Origin: Hormiphora californensis
Taxonomy: Eukaryota > Ctenophora > Tentaculata > Cydippida > Pleurobrachiidae
DNA: 64,000 bases
Direction: 5' to 3'
NCBI GenBank assembly: GCA_020137815.1
Contig: CM035350.1
Span: 4,942,541 to 5,006,540, forward strand
How positions within the stretch are numbered: the stretch's first letter is position 1; every line of letters begins with the position of its first letter. The position numbers and the translations under genes were made by a program. Positions 48,146 through 60,100 of this stretch are shown in pieces. The notes under the pieces are model-generated. The model did not search any database, was not told where the DNA came from, and saw only the letters and a program-made list of their open reading frames with translations.

Positions 48146-51100
48146 GTGGTCACTCTATAATACACGTCAACTAACACGTGAACTGTTCCAGGCAAGACAA
48201 CCGCATACAAGAGCTACTACTGGACTAAAAACACAGGTGTCAAGGGACAGGAGTACCTGTCTACCACTGCCTATAAATCCCTCACCTCTGCCAAGCAGAA
48301 GTGTCTGGCCAATGCTAAGTGTGGTGGTGTAACTGAGAGTGGTAGCAAGTACTACCTGAACAAGTACCACACCATTGTCAGTAACGCTGGTACCTCTGTC
48401 CACGTAAAGGGAGGAGAGCAGATCAAGGAGATCACTGTCTCCCTCTCATACAATGGCTACACCTGGAAGATGAAGACCCCCTGGCAGTTTGCTACTAAAC
48501 TCAGCAAAACCAAGTATACCTCGCTTAGCGCTGCCCTCAAAGCTTGTGCCAAGAATGCCAAGTGTATGGGTGTCACCAAAGAGAAGACGGGAGCGTACTA
48601 CCTCGGTTCCGGAACTAAGTACAAGCCCGGAAAGGGAATGTCAATCTTCATCAAGTATGGAGTTCTCTCCATGTATGGAGGTTACACCTGGACTTACAAG
48701 AGTGGGTATACCATGTCTGGCGGACACCTCTCCTCCACCAAGTACTACCACCAAGGCCAAGGCCCTGGCTGCCTGTAAGGCTAACAGTAAGTGTACTGGA
48801 ATCATCTTAGAGAGCAAGAAGTACTACCTTGGAAAGGGGAGCAGCTTCAAGGCCAAGAGTGGCTCTAAAGCCTGGAAGAAAACTAGTAAGTGAAAAAGTC
48901 TCCTTGACCAACGAACTAACTCATTGACGTAATATACAAACATTTTATTTGTATTGACAAAAAGACTGACATATGACTGACCAGGCGCCGTCAAGACCAA
49001 AAAAGATCACTACTGGACTTTGTACAATGACTACAAACTCAGCGGAGACATCAAGTCTTACAAAACTCTGGCTCTTGCCATGACTGCCTGTACCTCTAAC
49101 GCCAAGTGTATGGGTGTCACTACTCATGTAAGAGACTGATTTCTAGCTTAAAACTGGCTTATTTTTGTGTGTTTCGAGTCAACTTTTTAACATCTCTCTC
49201 TCTTTTTCAGAGTACCAAAGTGCACAAGACCAACACTGGATACACTCCTTCCTCTGCCTCTGGAAAGACTGCCTACGTCAAGGGATCTGCCTACACCAGC
49301 AAATACGCCACCAGGTCTCACGCTCACATGTACCTCGTCTACCAGCCCTATTCCTTGGCCTCACCCTACGGAAGCAAGCTCACCACCCGAGCCAAGGCCT
49401 TCGCTGCCTGTGAGAAGGACAAGGCCTGTAAGGGTTTCACCAGATACGGATCTGGAAACTACAAGCTCAACAAGAAGACCACCAAGACCCAGAAGGTCGG
49501 CAGTGTCGCCTACATCAAGAAGGGAACCGCCATTCCTAATGGAGGACGTCTGTGGGGTCTCTACGAGGGACAGAAGCTGACTGGATACGCCAGTAAGACC
49601 AAATACACCAGCGATAGCAAGGCTTTCACTGCTTGCGCCAGCAACTCCAAGTGTAAGGGAGTTACCAAGGAGGGAACCAGCAACTACAAGCTGAACACTG
49701 GCTCTACCCCTAGTACCAAGAAGGGAATGGAAGCCTATATCAAGGGCAGTGGATTCACCACCTCAAACGGCTACTACTGGTCTGAGATGAGCTCTTACGA
49801 GTTCGATACCATCGGATCTAAGAAGTACACTACACTCTCCAATGCCAAAACCGCTTGTGCCAAGGCTGGACCCGCCAAGTGTACTGGTGTGAGCAAGCAC
49901 GGAAGCAAATCTTACTATCTCGGTACCTCAGGAACTATTCATCCCAACAGCGACTACAGTATCTACCTCATCGGAGGCAAGGAAGTCAAATACACCACCG
50001 TCACCATTACATACAGTGATTATGTCTGGAAGATGTACAAGCCCAAGTACCTCGGAGGCAAAATCGGAAAGACCACCTACAAGACCCGGAACAAAGCCCT
50101 CAAGGCTTGCGCTAAGAACTCCAAGTGTAACGGAGTCACCAAGACCAAAAAGACAAAGACATACGCTCTTTACTCCGGATCTACCCCCAGGCCTGGAAAT
50201 GGAGTCATCTCATACGTCAAGCAAGGAAAGAGTTACACTGCATCCAGCACCGTCTGGACTGTCAAGAGCAACGCTGTTGTCAGCAAGGATTACAGTTCCA
50301 AGGTCTACACTGACCTTTCTGCCGCCCTCAAGGCTTGTGCCGCTGCCAGCGGTTGCAAGGCCGTCAGTAAAATTGCCTCAGGAAAGTACAAGCTGAAATC
50401 TTCCAAGGCCACTACCACCTCTAAGGGAAAGAAGACATACGTTCAGGGATCTTCTATCACTACTTCCAACGATTTCTACTGGACTGAGAAGTCTGGCTAC
50501 AAGTTCGATAACAAACTGGCCGCGACTGCCTACAAAACGAAAGCTAAGGCTCTGGCTGCCTGTGCTGCCAAATCTACCAGCTGTACTGGTGTTACCAAGA
50601 CCAGTGGAAAGTACTACGCCATGAAGGGCAGTGACATCACTGCTGACTCCAAGAGTACTTCCTGGGTCATTGGAGACCGTGTGAAGATCACCTCTTACAT
50701 GATTTTCGCCGGAAAGGCATGGAGCATACACTCCCCCTACACTCTCTCTGGAGCGGCTGACAAGAAGACCTACACTACTATGCAGAAGGCTGCCGATGGG
50801 TGTATGAAAAACAAAAAGTGTGTTGGTTTCACCAGGACCGCTGCTAACAAGTTCTCTCTTAACACAAAGGCTACCCTTACCGCCAAGACTGGCCATGTTG
50901 CCTATGTTAGACACGGATCTTACGTGACGGTCAATAACGTTTTGTGGCCCAAGTTCTCTGGATACAAACTGTCTACCCAGTACGGAACTACCACTTATAC
51001 CTCTGACAGCGCTGCCATGAAGGCTTGTGCCTCTTCCACTTCCTGTAAGGGTATCACAAAGACCGCTGCTAAGAAGTACATCCTCGGATCTACCACCAGC

Positions 51101-54100
51101 AAGACCAAGGCCAAGGGCCAGGTTGCTTACATTAAGGGAGATGAGGTTGCTTCCTCTTCCAAGTACTACTGGACCAAGAAGTCTGGCTACAGCTTGAATA
51201 CCAAGCTAAAGAGCACCAAGTATAAGGATCTTTCCTCTGCCAAGGTTGCATGTGCTGCTGCCGCTACTTGTCACGGAGTTGTCAAGGAGGGAAGCAAGAA
51301 GTACTACATGTACAAGGACGTGAAACTAGTACCAAATGGTGATAGGACCACCTACCTCAAGACCGGAGGCGTAATTTCCTTCACTACCATGTCAATCACC
51401 AGTCAGGGATACGTCTGGAAGTACAAGAATCCATTCGCTCTCTCCGGATCTGCTAGCAAGACCACATACAAGAGCCGTGACAAGGCTTTGAAGGCATGTG
51501 CCGCTCTCAGTGGCTGCAAGGGAGTTACTTACACCAGCAAGACCAAGAAATACGCCCTGAACAGTAGCGCAACCCCCCATCCCGGCAAGGGACAGACCAT
51601 CTACATCAAAGCTGGCAAGTCTGTCAACTACGCTTACCATGTTTGGACCACGAAGAGTGGCAGCAAACTGGTCGGATACAAGGATAAGAAGACTTACACT
51701 AGTAGGAAGGCAGCCATGAAGGCATGCGCCTCCACCAGTGGATGTAAGGGAGTTACCAAGGAGGGAACCAACAAGTTTAGAATCAACTCTTCCACCACCG
51801 TCAAAACAGTTTCAGGTATTTTCATATTATTTGGATAAACAAAAACAATGACATTCTTTTGACCTCTGTAAAATGTAATTTCATTGTGACATTGTAACTC
51901 GATATTAAAATAATTGCTACAATCCATCTCTCCCATGCCAGGAATGACTGCCTATATCATGGGTGATGCCACTGAGACTTCCAACAACTACAACTGGACC
52001 CCCAAGAAAAAGTACCAGCTTGGAAGTGCTGGAAAGACAAAGTACACCACTAAAGCCAAGGCTGCTGCTGCTTGTGCCAAGTCCTCCACATGTACAGGGT
52101 AGGTGATATCAAAAAGAGTTATCACTAGATCTTGATTATAACGAAATAATACAGCTGTATTTAGGACGCAACACATGTTTCATGGAATCCCTGACGGGAA
52201 ACCAATCATCAGGCGACCTTAGATCTTAATTATATAAACACAATAAACTGTTAAATACTACGTGTGCTATTTTCAGTTTTCCTTGATCGTTTTTCTTTGA
52301 AATCTGACAAACTAATCGATGTTTCTTTTTCAGATTCACCAAGTACGGAGACAAGAACTACAAGATTAACACTGGCTCTGATATCACTAGCAAATCTACA
52401 TCCATTGCCTACGTTCGAGGCGGATATGACAAAACTGAACACACCCTCTTCTATGCAGGTTTGTCTCTTTCACTTCTTGATGACATTATGGTAACCAGGG
52501 AATAATTTTGCTGCTATATCGCTAAATATTTTCACTTTCAGACCGTGTGTACCATGCCAAGTCTCCCTACAAGTACGCCAAGGCATATGGCTCCACCTAC
52601 ACTACCCTTACCGCTGCCCTCGATGCGTGCGAGAAGGACAAGGCCTGTCTCGGGTTCAACTACAACGGCTCCAAGTTCCAGAAGACAAAGTCCACCACCG
52701 CCACTGCCACTGTCGGCTATGTGGCCTACAAGAAGGGAGGACACTTTGTTACCAGCCAGGGTTACATGTGGGATCAGCAGAAGAATACCAAGCTGACAGG
52801 TTACTACGATAAGGTCACTTATACCAGTGACAGCAAGGCCTTCAAGGTATGTGCTGGATCTACAAGCTGTAAGGGTATCACCAAGGAGGGAACCAAGAAG
52901 TACAGGGCCAATAGCAGTGCTACTGGAAAGACAAAGAAGGGGATGACCGCCTACGTCCAAGGAAGTCCCTACGTTCTCTATAACAAGTACTACTTCACCG
53001 AGAAGGATGGATACACTCTATCTGGATACGTCAGCACAAAGAAGTACAAAACCAAATCCAAGGCCATGGCTGCTTGTCTCACCTCCTCCAAGTGTAATGG
53101 TGTTACCAAGGAAGGAACCAAGAACTATAGGATCAACACTGGATACACCATTAGTTCTTACTCTACGAGGACTGCCTACCTGAAGGGAGGAGCCAAGGTT
53201 AACTTCCAGAGCTACAAATCTACCTATGCAGGCTACAGCTGGACTTTCAAGTACCCTCATACCCTCAAGGGATACGCCGACAAGAAGGTTTACAAGACTC
53301 GCAAGGCCGCCCTTACTGCCTGTGCTGCCAACACCAAGTGTCTTGGTGTCACCAAGGAGAAGGCCAAGACCTTCAGGCTCAACAGCTCTTCATCTGTTTT
53401 GAAGAATAAGGATAGGTCTGTCTGGATTAAGGGAGGAAAGGTCGTCAAAGCTTCCGGTGTCAACTGGTCCAAGAAGTCCAAGACCAAGCTATCAGGATAC
53501 TACAACAAAACTACATACAAGACTCTTGCCAAGGCCCTGAAGGCTTGTTCCAAGGCCGCTGGATGTAAGGGAGTAACCAAGGAGGGTAGTGAGAAGTATC
53601 GTCTCAACTCTTCCACTACCTCCAAGACCAACAGTGCCAGCACTGCCTACAAGAAGGGTAGCACCATCAAGATCTCCAACGACTACTACTGGACTAAGGT
53701 CTCCGGATATAAATACAAGACCAATCTTGAGAAGAAGAACTACAAGACCGAGTCTGCCGCTTTGGCTGCTTGTGCCTCCAAGGCATCTACCTGCTCTGGT
53801 GTTTCTTACACCGGAAAGGGCAAGTACTACCTCGGAAAGGGAGACTCTAAGACTGCCACCACCGGAGCTAAGGTGTTCGTTCTTGGATCTAACTACAAGA
53901 GCTCTTTCACCTACATCCATGCCAACTCCAAGAAGAGTAAGTATTTTTGAGATTTATGATCAAAACCTTCCTGAAAATTTATTGATAATTGATTGTCTTA
54001 TATATTCCTAATCAACTGTTCCTTTCAGCTTGGGTTATGAAGGTTTCCTCTCCATACACCATGTCCAGTCTCCAGACCAAGAAGACATACACCACTCTCG

Positions 54101-57100
54101 ACAGTGTCAACGATGCTCTTCTTGCCGGCAAGGGTACCTACAAGGGATTCACCAGGATCTCTTCTGGAAAGTATCAGCTCAACAAGGGTAATACCCAATC
54201 TATCAAGGTTGGCTACTTTGCCTCTGAACACATTGGAACCTACACTTCTTATGGAAATTACATGTGGGCAAAGAACTCTGGCAAGAAACTTTCTGGAGCT
54301 GCTTCCACCACCAAGCACAAGACCCTCGCTGCCGCCATGAAGGCTTGTGTGTCCAACAGCAAGTGTAACGGAGTTACCAAACAGTCCAGCACCTACTACC
54401 AGGAGAACACTGGAACCACTGCCACCACTTCATCTGGAAAGGTTGCCTACATCAAGGGAAATAAGTACAAGTTGCAGAGCGACTACTACTGGTCTGAGCT
54501 TGATGGGGTTACTCTGTCTGGATACGCAGATAAGAAAACCTACAAGACTCTCACCACTGCAATTTCTGCTTGTGCCAAGAACAAAAAGTGTAATGGTGTC
54601 ACCTATGAAAAGGCTAAGACCTACAGGATCAACACTGGTGACAAGCCCAGCTACTACGCCACCAGGAAGGTCTACTTCAAGGGTGGTGAGAATATCAAGG
54701 TTGTGGCCTTCAGCAAGCTAAGCCAGGGATACACCTGGTCTGTGAAGAAGCCTTTCAAGCTCACCGGATCAGCTGACAAGAAAACATACACAACACTCAA
54801 GAAGGCTCTCAAGGCATGTACCAAAAACTCCAAGTGTAACGGAGTAACCAAGGAGGGAACTAAGAAGTACAAACTGAACACCGGGGCCACTCCTGAGGCT
54901 CACAAGACCTACAAGGTCTATGTCAAGGGAGGCAAATCGGTGGTTGCCGGTGGAAAGGCTTGGAGTACCAAGAGTGACAAGACCCTCGGAGGTCTCGGAT
55001 CAAAGGAGTATACCAGTGCTACTGCAGCCTTCACTGCTTGTGCCAAGACAAGTGCCTGCCAGGGCGTTGTCAAGAAGAAGACTGGAAAGTATGTCCTTGC
55101 CACCAAGTCTACCTCTAAGAAGGCTACCGGAGTTACATCTTACACCGTCGTCAGGTTAGTATCTCAATTCTCAAAAATCATTTCGTAATCTTTAGTTCCA
55201 TGCCCTTACCAATAAACTGTTTCAGTTCTGTGACGGTGGCAAATGACTATACCTGGACTTCCACATCTGATAACAAACTTACTGGATACGCTGACAAGAA
55301 GACCTACAAGACCCTCGCTGCCGCCCTCAAGGCTTGTGCCAGTAACGCCAAGTGTAACGGAGTTACCAAGGAGGGAACTAAGAAGTACAGGGCTAACACT
55401 GGTAGTGAGCCAACATCCAAGTCTGGAATGACGGCATATGTCAAGGGAGGTCTCCAGAAGTCAAGCAGGACTGTCTACCATACCAGTAAGAACATTTATA
55501 AACATTTCTTCTTCTTAGATATTTATCCAGTTTACTAACCAGACCTTTTTCAGATGGATTCTGGACCGTCAAGGCTCCATACAAGCTCTCCAAGGGCAAG
55601 CTGAAGGCCTACAAGACCGAGGCTGCTGCCTACAAGGCCTGTGCTGGGAACAAGAAGTGTAAGGGATTCACCCGTCACAGTGCCACATCCTACATCACCT
55701 ACAGCGATGCCACTCTTACCGAGGCCCAGGGAATGCTCACCTACTTGAACGGTGGACCCTTCGTCCAATCCAACGGATACGCCTGGGGATACCATCCTGG
55801 CGCAAAACTCACCGGATATGCTGATACTAAGAAGTACAAGAAGGCCTCCAAGGCCATGAGTGCATGTGTCACTAGTACAACCTGTAAGGGTGTAACCCGG
55901 GAGGGATCTGGAAACTACAGGATCAACACTGGTAGCACCCCCACTACCAAGAAGGGAATGACCTGCTGGATCAAGGGAGACAAATCTGAGAAGTACAGCA
56001 AGTACTATTTCACCAAGAAGTCAGACTACACAATGAGCAGTCTTGGTACCAAGAAGTACACCACTGTTGCCGCTGCCAAGACCGCCTGTATCAAGTCCTC
56101 CAAATGTACTGGTGTCGTCAAGAAGGCCAGTAAGACCTACTACCTCTCCACTGGTTACACCATCAGCACCAAGAGCGGATATCTGACCTATATCAAGGGA
56201 GGAAAGGAAATGAATCGACAGAGTCTCCTCATGAACAAGAGCGGATACAGCTGGCAATACCTTGCTCCTGCCAAACTTAGCGGCAACTACAAGGCCCAAA
56301 CTACCCTACCTGCTGCCCTCAAGGCGTGTGCTGCTGACAGCAACTGTCACGGAGTCACCTACAAGGCTAAGAAGTACTACCTCTCCAAGGGATCTGCCCC
56401 TGAGCCTGGCAAAGGTACACAAGCCTGGGTGAAACTAGGATCTGGTTCTTCTTTCAAGGCCCAGAAAGTCTGGACTCAGTACAACGACCACAAGCTGGAG
56501 AGTTACGACAAGACCAACACCAAGGTATACACCACCAAGACCGCTGCTATGACTGCCTGTGCTAAATCCACCACCTGTAACGGTGTCTTCAAGAAGAGCT
56601 CTAAGAAGTTCAGGATCATGACCGATAAGACTCCAGTGGCATCTTCCGGGACTTCCGTCTACCTTAAATCTGCAGTTATCAAACCTTCTCATGACTACCG
56701 GTACACCTCTACCAGTGGGTACTTGGCAACTGCTCTTCTGGACAAGAAATCTTACAAGACCTTCCACAAAGCCGCTAAGGTTTGTTCAAGCAACGCCAAG
56801 TGTATGGGAATCACTAAGGTGAAGAAGGGAGTCTACAAGTTGTACTCCAGCGGAGCCTGCAAGGCCAGCACTGGGGCTGTTATGTACAGCAAGGGATCTT
56901 ACTACAAGACCGAGCATGTTGTTTCTTTCGCTAACGAAGCCTTCAAGGCACAGTCTCCCAGCTCCTTCAAGGGCAAAAAACTCGGAACGGCCAAGACCAT
57001 TGAACTGGCCATGGTTGGATGTTTGAAGAACAAGAAGAAGGGATGTAACGGCTTCGCTTATGCCGGAGGAAAGTTCACTCTCTACAAGTACACCAGTGTC

Positions 57101-60100
57101 GTTACCCCCACCGTTGGATCCATGGTGTGGAAGCATTATGGAAAGGCCGTCAAGAGCGACGGATACATTTGGGCTATGAAGGAAAAGTCTCGTCTAATCG
57201 GATATGACAGCAAAACATCATACACCACCCTCTCCAAGGCTACCTCTGCTTGTGCGAAATCTGACACCTGTAAGGGAGTCACCAAGGAGGGAGCCAAGAA
57301 GTACAGGACCAACAACAATAACACTCCTAAAACTTCAAAGACCATGACTGCCTACATCAAGGGAAGCAAGTGGGCGCTCCACAACAACATCTACTACACC
57401 AAGATTGCTAGCCATGCCATTGAAGACGATTACGACAAAAAGACTTACAAGACCATGGCCTTGGCTGCTGCTGCCTGTAAGAAGAAGGCCGACTGTTCCG
57501 GTGTTACCTACAGCTCCAAGACCAAGAAGTACAGGATGGGCAAGGGATACACCTTTGAGCCTTCTCTCTACGAGAACATCTGGGTTCGTGGTGGAGTGAA
57601 ACCTACTACTTATTCCATGAGCCTCAGTTACGGCGGCTATACCTGGGCCTTCAAGCAGCCCTACAAGCTGTCTGGATACGTTAACACTACCAAATATGCC
57701 ACCAAGAAGAAGGCTCTGAAGGCTTGTGCCAAGAGCTCCAAGTGTAACGGAGTTACCAAGGAGGGAAAGAAGAACTACCGTCTCAACACCGGATCCACCC
57801 CTGTCCCTGGACCCAAGTTCCTTAAATGCTGGGTGAAGGGAGGAAAATCCGTCACATCTCACTGTAAGTTATCCTATGATTTCAAATACTTTCGAATTTC
57901 CCTAGATTTTTAGGAATTTGTCTAAAAAACCTTCTTCTGATTGCAGCTTATACCTGGGGAACCTACTCTGGGTACACACTCGGAGGACAGATTGGCAAGA
58001 CGACATATGCTACCAGGTCCAAGGCCCTCACTGTGTGTACTAAGAACAGCAAGTGTAAGGCCGTCGTGCGACGTTCTGACAACAAGTACTTCCTCAGCTC
58101 CAAATCCATCTCCACCAAGGTTAGAAGCTAACTGGTTAAACTCAGAGTTTCTAACACGTCGGTTTTTTAGTTTACTTTTTATTCAATAACTTCGGTGCAT
58201 TCGTGTTACCTACATTTCAAACTAACTTCAAACTAACTCTTCTCTTTCAGACCAAGAAGAGCAACTACAAGATTTACAAGAAGGGATCTAGCGCGGTTGC
58301 CAGCAGCGGTTACTCCTACTCCACCATGACAAACTACGTGTATGGAGGTCTGGACAAGACCGTTTACAAAACAATCGATGCTGCCGGTGCTGCGTGTGCC
58401 AAGAAGTCTACCTGTACTGGTATTGTCAAGGTCAGCAAAGGCAAGTACCAGATTGCTACCGGATCCGACATCACGAAGGGAACTGGCAAGACTCTGTATG
58501 TGAAGGGAGGCAAGGATTACACCTCCAGGGATATCTACTTTGGGGCTGAGATGTGGACCGCCAAGGCCCCCTACACCCTCTCCGGGAACCAAGGCCGATA
58601 CTAAGACATACAAAGACAGGGATAATGCACTGAGGCATTGTCTGGCCAACACCGCTTGTAATGGAGTTACTCTGACCGGAGGAAAGTACACCCTCTACAA
58701 ATCCTCTACCACCACCGAGAAAGATGGATCTGTCTCTTGGATTCGTCGTGGTGACATCCTCGCTTCTAATGGTTACTTCTGGGATAAACAGAAGGGTAAA
58801 ACTCTCACTGGATATTTCGATTCTACCAAATACACCACTCTCGCCAAGGCCACCGCCGCCTGTTCCAAGGCCACTTCCTGTAAGGGAGTCACCAAGGAGG
58901 GAACCAAGAAGTACAGGACCAACACTGGCAGTACCTTCAGCACCAACAACGGCCGTACCGCCTGGAGGCAGGAAGATCCCTTCGTTCTCCACGGTGGAAT
59001 GTACTACACCAAGTTGTCTGGTAAGAAGCTGAGCAGCATCCAGACCAAGAAGGCTTACGCCACCGAGGCCAAGGCTGCTGCCGCCTGTTTCAAGGCTGCT
59101 AAGACCTGCACTGGATTTGTTCTCAAGAGCAAGAAGTACTACCTGACCAAGGGATGGACTCTTTATACCGACTCCGACTACACAGCCTTTGTGAGGAACC
59201 ACGAGTAAGTATTGACATAATTCTACCAATATTGTAAGCTAAGTACGTAACTCCCCCATATAATTTGGTAATTAACTCCTCCCCTCTCTCTCCCAGGAAG
59301 GTTGTGAATGTAGAATACACAACTATGTACGGTGGATACTCCTACTCAGTGAAGGGGCCCTTCATGCACGAGCCCAAGAAGTTTGGAAAGACCGCCTACG
59401 CCACCCTCAACAAGTGTCTGGCTGCTTGTAACAAGAGTACCAAGTGTAAGGGATGCAGTTACTTTGGCAAAAAGAAGAAGTACTACACTTCCACTGATAG
59501 TAAGGTGTACCTAGGAGGAGGCAAGGATAAGGCATTCAGCAAGGGAGGTAAATCTGTCGTTAACAACAGCTACATCTTCGAATCCAAGGCATCTGGTACT
59601 AAGATCAAGGGAGATTATCTTGACTCAACCACCTACACCAGCCTCGGTAAGGCCATGGAGGCCTGTGCTAAGAAGACCGGATGTACCGGGTTCACCAAGA
59701 CCGGTAAAAACAAGTACAGACTGGGCAAGACCAGCACTGTTGTAACGAAGAAGGGAATGCAGGCGTATCTCAAGGGAAGTACCGTGACTGCCTACCATCT
59801 GAAACTGTGGCCACATATGTCCGATATGGTTATTACCGGACAAGGGAAGACCGCCCTGAAGACCAAGAAGAAGGCCATGATTGCGTGTTCTAAGAACGCC
59901 AAGTGTACTGGTGTGAACAAGGTGGGAGGAAAGTATTACCAGGCTACCGGTGATAGCTACACCGTCAAATCAGGAGGAGAGGCCTGGGTCAAGGGGTCCT
60001 CTTACACTCCTTCCTTCACATATGACAGTAAGTTGATTCAGAGAAGGAGAGGGAGAGGGAACTGAGGGAGTTGAACAGGGAGGGTGAAGAGATGAGATGG